A DNA stretch of 64,000 bases from Calendula officinalis (GCA_963853835.1 OY970830.1:55668515-55732514), one strand, 5' to 3'; counted from the first letter of the stretch, positions 45,589-57,202 are shown. The notes: generated by a model from the letters alone, not told the origin. A program made the numbers and translations.

Positions 45589-45961
45589 GTGTGTGCACTC
45601 CGTACCTCCGAACGTGTATTTGAACTTAACTCATATTCCCTCGTCTCTAGTAAATCACAATTACACAAAATAACCGATGACACTAAATCACTATATGTTT
45701 TTTAGAATTTACAGATCAAATCCACAACTTTTGAGAAACTACAATCTGTATACTCTATTCTAATTCTTATTTTGCATATTAAAAAAATTGACAGCTTTTG
45801 CGTTAGAGGGACAAATTCGTAATTTACACACTACCTCCTCCGCCGGACCTACTCAAATCACCCACCGTTAATCACCGGACCACCCAAATCCACGAAACAC
45901 ATCAGTGAGTAGCAAACGATTTTTTCGCCTTTCAATCCCCTTTTCCCCAAATTCAACCACC

Positions 45962-47766
45962 ATGTTCTTCCAACGACTCTTTGCAATGGCGAATTACAAT
46001 TTTTCATCATCATCTTCTTCCCCTAAAACCTCAATTCAAGCTATATACGACACCTGCAAGAAGAATTTGACGCCTTCAAGCACACCGCCTCCTCAATTCA
46101 TCCATGAACTCTCTTCTAAACTCGGTAATTCAACCTAATTTCAAATTTTGAGCACAATTTATACGAATCTTAACTTCGTATTGTGTGATTAGTAGTTAAT
46201 TGCTCTAATTTCACCTCCGATATTACATCTCATCTTCAAATTGACTGTAAATGCGCTAGGTTTTCATTTAATGAAATAGTACAATTGTAAGCTCTAAGAG
46301 AGGTTGTTCAATTCACATGAGTGTCTTCTGATGCAATTACTGATAAATGTTCTTGAACTATGGGCGTTTGGAATAATGTTTGTGATAGCCTATGAGATTA
46401 ATATTGTTGATTGATCTGGCATTATAATGACATTAAGTAAAATCATTCTCCTCATAATCTTACAAGATAATAATGAATTAATGACAATAAGTAACAAATT
46501 TGTTGCATGATGTTTGTTCTGTAGGGAGAATTTTGAACAATACTGTTTTGCAGATACAATTGGTCCTGCTGATGTTGGAGTGACAGAGGAAACCCTAGAA
46601 GATGATCGAGGCCATGGATTTTCTATGCCCAATAATCTTAACAGAGTAGATCGTTGGGCTCAACCAATAACATATGTGGAAATTAATGAAAATGAGAGTT
46701 TTACAGTAAGCCCGATTCTTTGTCCATGCGTCATTTTCATAAAAATATAAATCTATATATTGAGTTAATCATAAGGGAGGTTTAAGGTTGTTTTGAAGTA
46801 ATTTCAGGCATGTTTTTTAAAGAAAATGATTTAAATGCAGATGTGTATGTTTTACTTTCCAACTTCATCAGTTATACCATTGCATGATCATCCAAAAATG
46901 ACTGTTTTGAGCAAGGTTCTTTATGGATCATTGCATGTAAAAGCTTATGATTGGGTTGAACCACCTTGCATCAAGTATTCAAAGGAAATTTCTCGAGCTC
47001 CAGGTCCTTTTCTACAATTTAAATTATTTAATTATAATGCTAGCCTATAAGTTTTATAATCATGTTTAAACATTAATTGTATATAATATAAGAAATAGAA
47101 AAATCAGACTGAAGATTGTGTTATGGGTCAACCCGGCCCGTTTTTACCCACTAACCAATTGCTACCTCTAGTTCCGATGTATTTAAAGAATCATTCAATA
47201 GTATGGTGGTCTTAAATTCCAAAATTTGTAATCCCCAAATAATTTGACCACCTGTTGTTAATTATCATGTAACATTATGACATCAATTTTGACATAATTT
47301 GTGTAATAGTTAGGTTAGCAAAGTTGGCAGTTGACAAAGTTTTATCAGCACCATGCAGTACTTCAGTTCTGTATCCAAAAACAGGAGGAAATCTTCATTG
47401 TTTTACTGCTGTAACTGCTTGTGCTGTTCTTGATATTCTCACTCCTTCATACCAAGAATCTGCAGGCAGAAAATGTACTTATTACCGAGATTACCCCTAC
47501 TCCACTTTCCGTAAGTTTTCACTTTTTCTGAAGTTTTCACTTTTTCTGAAGTTTTCACTTTTTCTGAATCACAGTATGATTTTGCACATGATTTCACATT
47601 TCTTTCATGAATATATTGTATTATATATTGCAATGACACGACAGGAAAGGAAGGTGATTCAATAAATGGAAAAGAAGATGAATATGCATGGCTTGAAGAG
47701 ATAGATACACCAGATGATCTCTATATGCGACAGGGTGTGTATGCGGGCCCACCTATTAAGATCTAG
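45962..47766 (+). CDS. PCO: Plant cysteine oxidase (PCO)
   Basis: Five exons (about 45962-46124, 46554-46705, 46841-47003, 47319-47510, 47645-47766) join to 264 codons with consistent phases. The protein is a cupin-fold thiol dioxygenase. Fe-binding His residues are in IPLHDHPKMTV and GGNLHCFTAV. Other family landmarks are LDTIGPADVGV, GSLHVKAYDWVEP, KVLSAPCSTSVLYP, CTYYRDYPYS and the C-terminus MRQGVYAGPPIKI. PCOs use O2 to oxidise the N-terminal Cys of proteins such as ERF-VII factors, sending them to the N-degron pathway; this makes them the plant oxygen sensors. I take ATG 45962 as the start; the Met at 45986 is also possible. The MULE end lies about 370 bp upstream. No lesion is seen. 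The subclass is not resolved. Confidence 0.93.
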
Positions 47767-48705
47767 GGTTTGTTACTGGTGACTGATTATTTCATTTGTT
47801 ATGAACTCTAAACTACATGTGGATTTAATAGCATCTAGGGTTGATGGGGTTAGCTGGCCAATGACCAAAATTAACCATGGTTAATGGTTATGTGGGCCCA
47901 GCTGAGGTGAGATGGTGAAAAGTAGGAATTGTAGCTACTAAACTGAATCATATACAGATGTGAATTAACTATGGTCAAAGACATGTCTCTTTGTTGGACT
48001 AAATCCCATTTTTCTGCAGGAGGTTTTAATTTTGGTAGTCATTATTTTGTTTGTATGGTTTGGCGTATTGTCCAATTGATTTAGGAAAGGTGTGAGAGTA
48101 CAATTTGGATGCTAACGATCTCAAAAATATTAACTTGTCATTAATGGGGAGAAAATCCTGCGGTTATTACAGTTATTAATTAATATACAACATGTCATGA
48201 TATCTTATTGATAGCCCTATTATACTAATATAATAAGGGTTTTTCTAATATGTACCCCATAGACAGGAGCATTCTATGAACTTAATATTCCTAAAAGTGT
48301 TGGAAAAATGCATTTTATGATTTATTTGGAAACATTAGTATCATAAAATAACCTTATTGTGTGCCTACATTAGAAAAACCCAATAATAATATAGCAGCTT
48401 TTATAATCATATTAAGTAAACCAGATTTTTATGAGACTATTTGTTTCTTGGATGGAAATGTGTTTTGTGTCTACATGCTTTGCAGATAAGGGGCCAAAAA
48501 CAAAGATGTCAGAGTTTCAACTTTCAAGTTACACATACCAATACCAGCCTCCAAAAACATGAAACATTTTCTTAAGTCTAAATAAACACTCATAAATTTT
48601 GTTACTTTTCAGAATATTGTAGAAGCCTAAACCACAAAAGTTCTCTATATAGAATTTGGATGGTAATTTGGTCCATGTTTTATTGTGGATTTGATTTTTC
48701 TTTTC
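47767..48705. other. 3' region between PCO and ENO1
   Basis: Holds the 3' UTRs of two convergent genes. At 48486-48562 a TTTGCAG acceptor-like site is followed by a short frame (DKGPKTKMSEFQLSS ... QPPKT, stop). It could be an alternative last exon or a 3' UTR exon of PCO; I cannot decide from sequence. Confidence 0.4.
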
Positions 48706-51700
48706 TTATGGTGATCTGAAAGCTTCACCTGCATAACGCACGTTTCCAAGTTCCTCCTCAATACGCAAAAGCTGCACCAATTTCAACAAATTGCATAAAA
48801 TTAGCAGCTTGTAAAAGCTACATCTGAAACGGGTTTTGTCTAAATATTGTTATAGCTAAAATTTTAAAATAAACCTTTTGATTTGATCCATCACAGATAA
48901 ACCATGACCGAAATTGACATATTCATAAATGACTTGAAATTAAGAGTGTATAGAAAACATACCTGATTATACTTGGCCAACCGCTCACTTCGGCAAGGAG
49001 CACCAGTTTTGATCTAAACAAAAGATAATATTAAAGAAAAATTAGTGTTGTAAAAACAATTGATGATGCAGAAATTAAAAGAAATATTAAAAAAATGACA
49101 CCTGTCCACTAGCCAAACCAACGGACAGATCAGCAATGAAGTTATCCTCTGTTTCACCACTTCGGTGGCTAACCATCACCCCCCACCCTGCAGCTTTTGA
49201 GTCCAGAGCTGCTTGAATAGATTCAGTTACTGTACCTATCTGGTTTACCTGACATAATAATTTAAATAAAAAAAATTAATGATTTCATTATCATGAATAT
49301 GGAACTAGGTTATACAAGAATTAATAATATATAATTGTTGTAGTTACCTTTAATAGCAGAGCATTGCAAGCCTTTTTCTGAATGCCTTCAACGATTCTTT
49401 TAGGGTTTGTGACCAGCAAATCATCCCCAACAATTTGGATGTCAACCGAAGACTGTAATGAAGTCCATGAAGACCAATCATCTTGGTCAAACGGGTCTTC
49501 AATTGAAACAATTGGAAAATCTCTAACAAATTCTCTATATAAATCACCGAGTTTTGGGGCTGACAGAACATGAGCCCCATCATTTGGTTGTTTCTTGAAA
49601 TTAAGATCATATTTACCCTCTTTTGTTAGAAACTCAGAAGCAGCAACATCCATTCCAATTTTTATCTGTATATTTTCATTTCATTTCATTTTTTTAACCA
49701 AAAAATAAATGGAAAATGTTATTTTAGTTATGATTTACCTTGCCAGTGTAACCAGCTTTTTCAATTGCATCAGTTAGTAATATGAGTCCTTCTCTGTTAT
49801 CTTGAACATTGGGGGCAAATCCACCTTCATCTCCAACATTGCATGCATCTTGTCCATATTTTGCTTTGATTATTCCCTTAAGTGTGTGGTAAACTGTAAT
49901 TATCCATCCAAAACTTATTAACATTAATAATAATTACTTATTAAAGGCAAACATGGAGTTTTTGATGATGATAAAAGAAGCATTATGTTTGTAAATTTAG
50001 CGTTTGACCAAGAATACAGGAGATTTGACTTCTGAATTTTAGACGTCCATCAACATAACAGGCATTACACCATAATTATAGATGGAAAAATGGGCTGATC
50101 GGGTCAGGTTAGGTTGGCCCGAAGCACTTTTAATCCAAAATAATTTTCTCTAATAACAATTTAACGGTGTGTTTAGTTGCAGATAATTTTCTCTAATTTT
50201 TCTTACTCCATATTTCTAGAAAACGAGGGTTTCTTTATCTCTAGAAAACAATATAAATTTTTTGATTTTCCAGCTTAAAAAGGGAAATAGTTGAAAAATA
50301 TAAAAGTCAGTTTTCAGAAATTTAGTTATAAAACTGAAAAGTGGGCAATTCTCTTTTCTATAAAAATTCCCTTAGAACTCCAAATTAAACATAATTTTCT
50401 GCCTTTTGAAATTTTCCTTGAAAACTTTTTCTAGAAAAGTGTCATGTTTTTTGATACGACTTGAACAATTAAGAAATCAAATCGAATGCTTATATTGATA
50501 ATCCTGGAATTGGAGAACCAGGTTTCTCCCTAAGACAATGAAAGAATAGACTAAATAAATAATTCGACAATTCGAGGGGTTTGGCCGATTCCCTTTAAAT
50601 AGGGTCGGGCCCCAATACTAATCGAATAAGGAAACAAGATAAACACTAAAACTAAATAAGCATTCGAATCTTAAATAAAGATAAACTTCAATCGTTTGGT
50701 TTACGCCTTTGATATACACGACCCCACTTCTTGACCGTGTCCACCATTCCGATCGTATCATTACCCCCGCCCCAAAGACTCACCTTGTCCTCAAGGTGAA
50801 AATCTGGGTACTGCATCTGGATGTGATCTGCCTGTTCCCATGTAGCTTCTTCGCTTGGTAAATCTTTCCATTTAATCAAGACCTCGAACCCGTCATTACT
50901 GTCTTTGACGCCCAATACATTTTCTGGTTGCCACATTGGGTTGGCCGTGACGGACGTGTCCGGGGGTAACCTCGCTTCGACCAAATGCGCCCCAACCACA
51001 GCTTTTAATTGAGATACATGAAAAACTGGATGGATGGTCGACGTATCCGGTAGTTGTAGCCTATATGCCACTTCTCCAATGCGAGCCAGCACTGGGTACG
51101 GTCCATAAAAACGCGGAGCTAATTTTACGTTAGCCCGTTGAGAGACTGTTTTCTGTCGGTAAGGCCGTAATTTGAGAAACACGTGATCCCCTACATTAAA
51201 CGCGATATCGCGTCGATGTCCATCGGCTTTACATTTCATGATTTGTTGGGCTCGGTTCATGTGCATCTTGAGTTCCGCTAAGATTGAATCCCGTTCGCTT
51301 AAGTAAGTATCCACTGCAAAAGTGGAGGCGTTCCCGTGATCATAGCCGAGAATGGTTGGGGGGTCGCGCCCATATAATACTTTAAAGGGTGTCATGCCAA
51401 TTGAGGAATGGAAAGATGTGTTGTACCAATATTCCGCCCACGGCAACCATTTGACCCACTGTTTCGGTGCGGATGAGGTGAAGCAACGTAGGTAGGTTTC
51501 CAAACTCCGATTCACCACTTCCGTTTGACCATCCGTTTGGGGATGGTAAGCCGTACTATGTTTGAGTGTCGTACCCTGTAGTTTAAACAATTCTTTCCAA
51601 AAGTGACTGATAAATACACGGTCTCGGTCGGACACAATGGAGAGGGGAATTCCATGAAGGCGAACTATGTTTCTGATGAATTCGGCGGCTACTGAGGAGG

Positions 51701-54700
51701 CCGTGTAGGGGTGTTTGAGTGCCACAAAGTGAGCTGATTTGCTTAAACGGTCAACGACGACTAAAATTACACTATACCCCTCCGACTTTGGCAACCCGTC
51801 TATAAAATCCATAGATAAATCTTCCCATATACGCTGTGGTAATTCCAATGGTTGCAAGAGCCCTGCTGGCGACATGTTTGAGTATTTGTTTCGTTGGCAT
51901 ACGAGACATTCCGAAACCAATTTAGCGATATCACGCTTCATCCCGACCCAAAAAAATTCGGTTGCAACTCGGTGGTAAGTCTTTTGTACACCCCCGTGGC
52001 CGCCGATGGTGGCTGTATGCAACTCGTGGAACACCCGGGGGATCCATGGGGAAGTGCGAGGCAAAACTAGTCGTCCTTTGTATAGAAGGTTCGTGTCGTG
52101 CACTGAGTAGTGTTCTAACCCGTCTTCACGTGCTTCGACGCGTGCCCGAATTGCAATAATCTCCGGGTTATCGCGTAACTCGGTCAGGAGTACCGGGCTA
52201 TTGCGGGGTTTGCTGAGAAAAAGCTCACGGCATTCCAGCAGCTTCTCTTTGCGCGACAGTGCGTCCGCAGCTCCATTTTCCTTTCCTGGTCGGTAAACGA
52301 TGTCAAATTCATAGCCCGATAGCTTGGAGATCCAACGCTGGTGCTCACCGGTGATCACACGTTGGTCCAGGAGGTACTTAAGACTGCGTTGGTCCGTGAT
52401 GACCGTAAACTTGCGGCCCAACAGATATGGTCGCCACTTTTGAATTGCCAGAACGATTGCCATCAATTCGCGCTCGTATACGGATTTTAACTGCGCGCGT
52501 GGACCTAACACCTGACTATAATAAGCAATTGGGCGGTCGTCTTGCATAAGGACCGCGCCAATACCGTACCCTGATGCGTCGGTTTCAAGTGTGAAGGGTT
52601 TAGCGAAATCTGGCATAGCTAATACCGGAACTTGTGTCATTACTTTTTGGAGTGTACGAAATGCGGTGGTAGCTTCGTCCGTCCACTGAAAACTATCTTT
52701 TTTCAGTAAGTCGGTGAGTGGGCGGGCGATTCTGCCGTAGTTTTGAACAAACTTCCGGTAGTACCCGGTGAGACCGAGAAATCCCCGCAATTCACGCAAT
52801 GTTTTTGGGATGGCCCACTCGGTCATAGCAGTGATTTTAGAAGGGTCGGCTTTTACCCCGGTGGCGGTAACGATGTGACCGAGGTAATCGACTTGTGGTT
52901 GCCCGAATACGCATTTCTTCTTGTTACAGTATAACTTTTCTTCCCGTAAGCGGTCAAACACTACCGAGAGGTGTTCGACATGATCCGCCACAGTCTTGCT
53001 ATAGACCAATATATCATCGAAGAACACTAACACGAATTTCCGCAAAAAGGGCTTGAAGATGCGGTTCATCAATGCCTGAAATGTCGATGGTGCATTTGTG
53101 AGACCGAAGGGCATCACTAGGAACTCGTAGTGGCCTTCGTGGGTTCTGAAGGCAGTTTTGAGTACATCCGTGTGTTTCATCAGTATTTGATGGTACCCGG
53201 ATTTTAGATCAAGTTTGCTAAAAACCGTGGTCCCGTGCAATTCGTCCAATAATTCGTCAATCACGGGTATCGGGAACTTGTCTAACACTGTGGCTTTGTT
53301 CAGTGCTCGATAGTCGACACAGAACCGCCAGCTTCCGTCCTTCTTTTTGACCAACAGGACCGGGCTCGAGAATGGGCTGGTGCTCGGTTGGATTACCCCG
53401 GCTTCGAGCATTTCTTTCACCAAACGTTCGATCTCGTCTTTCTGTAACTGTGGGTACCGGTACGGTCGCACATTGATGGGCTCGGTGCCGCTCTTCAAAT
53501 TGATTGCGTGCTCGTGACCGCGGGGTGGCGGTAAACCTGTTGGTAAATCAAAAACATCAACATAGTTAGTTAATAATGACCGCAAATCGGGATGTACGTC
53601 TGTTGATGATTCGGGCAGCTCCGCGTTGCTCAAGGTCACCAAATATCCTTCGGTGATGTCGGGCATGGAACGGGCAATCGATTGTAGGGAGGCGGGGGAA
53701 CGACGCAGGCCCGGCTCGCCCCGTAATGTGATGCGTTCCCCTTTCCAGTAAAACGACATGATTTGAGTCTTCCAGTTTACCAACATGTCGCCTAATTCCT
53801 CCAGCCATTTCATACCCAAAATGGCGTCGGTACCGCCGAGTTCTAAAGGGTAAAACTCCTCTTTGACCAACATGCCCGGTAACTGCAGCTCCACGCTACG
53901 GCAGATTCCATACGTAACGTCCTCGCCGCCATTGCCCAAGACGACGCCCCTTCGTTTCCGCCCGTGTACCGTCAGTCGCAGCGGCTCGATCAACCTGGCA
54001 GACACAAAATTATGGGATGCCCCACTGTCGATTAGTACCTTTACCTCGATGCCCTTGATGGTACCGCGTAATTTCATGGTCCGCGGGGATGTGAGGCCGG
54101 CAACCGATTGGGCGGAGACTTCTAAGTAGTCCAGATGAACATGCTCATCTTCCTGTTCACCATCGGATTCGCCCTCCTCGCCCTCCGTCACTATAAGTAC
54201 CCGTAGAGTTTTATCCGGGCATCGGTGACCGGGACCGTAGCGCCCATCGCATCGAAAGCAGAGCCCTTTTGCCCGTTTGTCGGCATATTCGGTGTCGGTC
54301 ATCTTCCGGTAGGGTTGCTTGTTCGTCAACGCGGGTGTCGGTTTCCCATTAGTGATGTTTGCCCCGGGGTTCGTGGTTACGGGTCCGCTTGGTCCGTTTC
54401 CTTGGTTCCGGTTAAAAGCCGTTTTTGGGGCCGGTTTCACTCTTTCACTTACCGCCCCTGTCCCTGCCTCGTCAATCATTAAGGCGATTTTCATCACATT
54501 AATAAGACCATCGGGTTGTAGCACCCTTACCGACGTGCGGATGTCGGCCTTCAACCCTTTAATAAACGTGCTTGCGAGTACTTTCTCGGATAAACCCTCC
54601 AATTGAGCCGCCATGGACTCGAATAAGCTCACAAACTCCCGTACCGACCCTGTTTGGCTGATATTCAGGAATTGCTCGTGCAAATCACCGTCTTGTGACG

Positions 54701-57067
54701 GTTGAAACCGTTCTAGTAATCGTGATTTAAGGTGATCCCAACCGCGGAATGGGTCCCTTCGGTCGCTCCACCGATACCACGACAGCGCCTGCCCTTCGAG
54801 GCAGATGACTGTGGCCCGTAGTCGGTCCTCCGAAGATGTGAGCCCTTGTACCTCGAAGAACCTTTCCGCTCTATAGACCCAACCGTAAGCGTCTTCTCCT
54901 TCAAAGATAGGCATCTTCAACTTCCTTAGCCTGTGGTCGATTCCGGCGGTCCATGATCTATCTCCATGCGGCCCCGATCCGGTTCCCGATCCAGAGGCTC
55001 CGGGTGGTCGGGGTTTGTACCCAAACGGGTAAGGCACGTAATCATCTTCTCGTGCGTATTCAGGACGGAAAGCGTCATATCCCGACTGTTGCTGTTTCAG
55101 TCTTCCACTGGGTGACCCGTTAGGTCCGTCAAAGGCCAGTAACGGAAATCCCAAGTCGTCGAATTTCAGGGATGTGGAAACCCTGCTCGACTGTGGCCCT
55201 GTCGCCTGTGGTGGCCGTGTCGTTGATTGGGGTGTGGTGGCTGTGGTTTGCATTGCGACTGGTAGGGTTTGCGCGGTGGTGGAGGTGTTACCGGAGGTCA
55301 GTGGCGGCGGTGGGGTGATGGGCTGTTTCTGCTGGAGACTGAGCAGAATGGCCATCATCTCCGTGTGTTTATCCGTGTGTTTCTGATTGAACTCATTCAA
55401 TCTCCGCTGGGTATCGGCTTGCATTGCCTCCATACGTTGCTGGGTTTCGATTTGCATGGCCTCCATGCGCTTCTGCATCGACGTAAACCCTAGTTCGATT
55501 TGACCGAACTTCGCAGCCGTGTCTGCCTTGTGATCCGTTAATTCCCCATCGACATCAACGATTTTTTTTGTCATCTCAGAATCGAATGCTCTGATACCAA
55601 TTTGATACGACTTGAACAATTAAGAAATCAAATCGAATGCTTATATTGATAATCCTGGAATTGGAGAACCAGGTTTCTCCCTAAGACAATGAAAGAATAG
55701 ACTAAATAAATAATTCGACAATTCGAGGGGTTTGGCCGATTCCCTTTAAATAGGGTCGGGCCCCAATACTAATCGAATAAGGAAACAAGATAAACACTAA
55801 AACTAAATAAGCATTCGAATCTTAAATAAAGATAAACTTCAATCGTTTGGTTTACGCCTTTGATATACACGACCCCACTTCTTGACCGTGTCCACCATTC
55901 CGATCGTATCATTTTTCTACAACTAAACAGCCCCTCAAGTATTTAAATAAAACAATTTAGGAGATTTTATGCATTAGAAATTCACTTTAGACAACTTTCA
56001 ACCCGTTTGACCCATTTAACATATTCCCTTTAACAACTAAAAAGATGCTAACCTTCACTGCCCATACGCAGAGCTTCAGCAAATGAAGATGCACCAACTG
56101 GAAGAATCATGAATTCTTGCATTGCAAGATTATTTCCAGCATGACTTCCTCCATTAATCACATTAAAAGCTGGAACTGGCATAACAAGTTCTTTTGTTCC
56201 TGATATTTCTTGAATATGTTTGTATAACGGTATGTTTTTTGCTCCTGCACCAGCTCTGCATACACTCAGTGATACTCCAAGTATTGCATTTGCTCCAAGT
56301 TTTGACTTATTTGGAGTTCCATCAATCTCTAGCATGATTGCATCAAATTCAGCTTGATTCCTTGATGTAAAACAAATAATCGAGTAAGCAAAAACTGAAT
56401 TTCAACTGTCAGATCATTAAGATGCTGTCTCATGCAAACTCTAATTCAAATACAAAATAGTTCGTATTGCAATCAGATCATTAGTAGTTTATCTATTCCT
56501 ATCATCAATCGTTACAAAATGTTATGTGTTAACAAACAGTAAAGTGTAACTAGGGCACAACAAGTAAAATCAACACCATAATTGATCACAGAATTTACAA
56601 TTTGAAGCATAACCAGAAAAAATGAATTATCACCTGACATCAACACCGATGAGCTTGGGTCCCAAGGTTTCATTAATATTCTTCACAGCATTAAGAACAC
56701 CTTTCCCACCATAAACGTTCTTATCACCGTCTCTGAGCTCCAACGCCTCGTAGATTCCGGTAGATGCTCCACTAGGGACAGCAGATCGGTACAGATCATC
56801 AGTAACGAGATCAACCTCCACAGTCGGATTTCCTCTGCTGTCGATGATCTGTCTCGCCTTCACTGATTTCACCGTCGATGATTTCGTCGATGAAACCGAG
56901 GAGGGAGAGTGAGCCACGGTGACAGAGTTCCGAACAACGAACGGCGTCCGTGATTTACGGGAAGTTAGGTTTACAACTGAAGGAGCTGTTGTTGTTGATG
57001 ATGATAATGAGGGTTTGGTGGAGAAGAAGGGTTTTGGAAGTGAGATGGCGGGATTTGCTAAGGCCAT
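48706..57067 (-). CDS. ENO1: Plastid enolase (phosphopyruvate hydratase)
   Basis: Seven coding exons: 56634-57067, 56053-56360, 49739-49893, 49348-49665, 49102-49248, 48963-49013, 48706-48771. They sum to 493 codons with continuous phase. The enzyme converts 2-phosphoglycerate to phosphoenolpyruvate. A Ser/Thr-rich N-terminus of about 65 residues before VKSVKARQIIDSRGNPTVEVD looks like a plastid transit peptide, typical of ENO1. Key motifs are SGASTGIYEALELRD, GGSHAGNNLAMQEFMILP, DEGGFAPN, SIEDPFDQDDW, VGDDLLVTNP, LLLKVNQIGTVTESI, VMVSHRSGETED and KTGAPCRSERLAKYNQ. All catalytic and Mg-binding regions appear present. Intron 2 is 6.16 kb because a full-length chromovirus lies in it in the same orientation. 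The frame upstream of ATG 57067 is 5' UTR. No lesion is seen. Confidence 0.95.
50452..50760 (-). repeat. 3' LTR of the Reina-like element
   Basis: 309 bp, from TGATACGACTTGAAC to GATCGTATCA on the plus strand. The last 24 codons of the polyprotein frame lie in it (stop at 50688). Confidence 0.95.
50688..55619 (-). CDS. Gag-pol polyprotein of the Reina-like element
   Basis: A 1,643-codon uninterrupted frame. Domains in order with rough residues: coiled N-terminus with repeated QKRMEAMQ-type units (50-90), gag (230-390), a zinc-knuckle variant CFRCDGRYGPGHRC (about 455), protease VLIDSGASHNFVS (about 535), reverse transcriptase VLLVKKKDGSWRFC to FFDDILVYS (700-870), RNase H from LETDASGYGIG (about 1000), integrase with H-H-C-C (HELHTATIGGHGG, CLVCQRNK) and DDE core (DFIDGLP, SDRDRVFISHFW) (1190-1440), and chromodomain VLIKWKDLPSEEATWEQADHI (about 1580-1610). 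The listed first Met (55619) lies inside the 5' LTR, and the frame runs through the primer site; the Met at about 55574 is the more likely start. The stop lies in the 3' LTR. All catalytic motifs are present. Confidence 0.95.
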   Translation of the reverse strand: MFKSYQIGIRAFDSEMTKKIVDVDGELTDHKADTAAKFGQIELGFTSMQKRMEAMQIETQQRMEAMQADTQRRLNEFNQKHTDKHTEMMAILLSLQQKQPITPPPPLTSGNTSTTAQTLPVAMQTTATTPQSTTRPPQATGPQSSRVSTSLKFDDLGFPLLAFDGPNGSPSGRLKQQQSGYDAFRPEYAREDDYVPYPFGYKPRPPGASGSGTGSGPHGDRSWTAGIDHRLRKLKMPIFEGEDAYGWVYRAERFFEVQGLTSSEDRLRATVICLEGQALSWYRWSDRRDPFRGWDHLKSRLLERFQPSQDGDLHEQFLNISQTGSVREFVSLFESMAAQLEGLSEKVLASTFIKGLKADIRTSVRVLQPDGLINVMKIALMIDEAGTGAVSERVKPAPKTAFNRNQGNGPSGPVTTNPGANITNGKPTPALTNKQPYRKMTDTEYADKRAKGLCFRCDGRYGPGHRCPDKTLRVLIVTEGEEGESDGEQEDEHVHLDYLEVSAQSVAGLTSPRTMKLRGTIKGIEVKVLIDSGASHNFVSARLIEPLRLTVHGRKRRGVVLGNGGEDVTYGICRSVELQLPGMLVKEEFYPLELGGTDAILGMKWLEELGDMLVNWKTQIMSFYWKGERITLRGEPGLRRSPASLQSIARSMPDITEGYLVTLSNAELPESSTDVHPDLRSLLTNYVDVFDLPTGLPPPRGHEHAINLKSGTEPINVRPYRYPQLQKDEIERLVKEMLEAGVIQPSTSPFSSPVLLVKKKDGSWRFCVDYRALNKATVLDKFPIPVIDELLDELHGTTVFSKLDLKSGYHQILMKHTDVLKTAFRTHEGHYEFLVMPFGLTNAPSTFQALMNRIFKPFLRKFVLVFFDDILVYSKTVADHVEHLSVVFDRLREEKLYCNKKKCVFGQPQVDYLGHIVTATGVKADPSKITAMTEWAIPKTLRELRGFLGLTGYYRKFVQNYGRIARPLTDLLKKDSFQWTDEATTAFRTLQKVMTQVPVLAMPDFAKPFTLETDASGYGIGAVLMQDDRPIAYYSQVLGPRAQLKSVYERELMAIVLAIQKWRPYLLGRKFTVITDQRSLKYLLDQRVITGEHQRWISKLSGYEFDIVYRPGKENGAADALSRKEKLLECRELFLSKPRNSPVLLTELRDNPEIIAIRARVEAREDGLEHYSVHDTNLLYKGRLVLPRTSPWIPRVFHELHTATIGGHGGVQKTYHRVATEFFWVGMKRDIAKLVSECLVCQRNKYSNMSPAGLLQPLELPQRIWEDLSMDFIDGLPKSEGYSVILVVVDRLSKSAHFVALKHPYTASSVAAEFIRNIVRLHGIPLSIVSDRDRVFISHFWKELFKLQGTTLKHSTAYHPQTDGQTEVVNRSLETYLRCFTSSAPKQWVKWLPWAEYWYNTSFHSSIGMTPFKVLYGRDPPTILGYDHGNASTFAVDTYLSERDSILAELKMHMNRAQQIMKCKADGHRRDIAFNVGDHVFLKLRPYRQKTVSQRANVKLAPRFYGPYPVLARIGEVAYRLQLPDTSTIHPVFHVSQLKAVVGAHLVEARLPPDTSVTANPMWQPENVLGVKDSNDGFEVLIKWKDLPSEEATWEQADHIQMQYPDFHLEDKVSLWGGGNDTIGMVDTVKKWGRVYQRRKPND
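55588..55599 (-). other. Primer binding site of the Reina-like element
   Basis: TGGTATCAGAGC on the minus strand, three bases inside the LTR. It is translated in the polyprotein frame as part of IGIRAF. Confidence 0.9.
55603..55911 (-). repeat. 5' LTR of the Reina-like element
   Basis: 309 bp, apparently identical to 50452-50760. It supplies the promoter; transcription would run in the same direction as ENO1. Confidence 0.95.
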
Positions 57068-57192
57068 TGTAATGAGCAAGTGTAGAGAGAGAGAGAGAGA
57101 ACTGAATGGAAGGGATTGTTTATGGGAGAAGTTGTATATCAATGGAGGAAGAATAGGGAAGTCCGCCGTTAGGTGGCGGCGTTTGCAGAGTT

Positions 57193-57202
57193 GTTTATAT
57201 AA
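57193..57202 (-). promoter_or_regulatory. TATA box of ENO1
   Basis: TTATATAAAC on the minus strand, about 125 bp above the start codon. A CT-rich tract (CTCTCTCTCT) lies in the 5' UTR between them. Confidence 0.6.

Larger units (their letters stand above)
50452..55911 (-). mobile_element. Full-length Reina-like chromovirus in ENO1 intron 2
   Basis: 5,460 bp with 309 bp LTRs at 50452-50760 and 55603-55911 that I cannot distinguish by eye, and a TTTTT duplication on each side (50447-50451 and 55912-55916). The Met primer site (55588-55599) and a purine tract (minus strand TTTGGGGCGGGGGTAA) are in place. One open frame covers all domains. Short LTRs, compact size, Met primer and a true chromodomain fit the Reina clade. 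Identical LTRs and the intact frame indicate a very recent insertion that may be autonomous. Confidence 0.95.
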
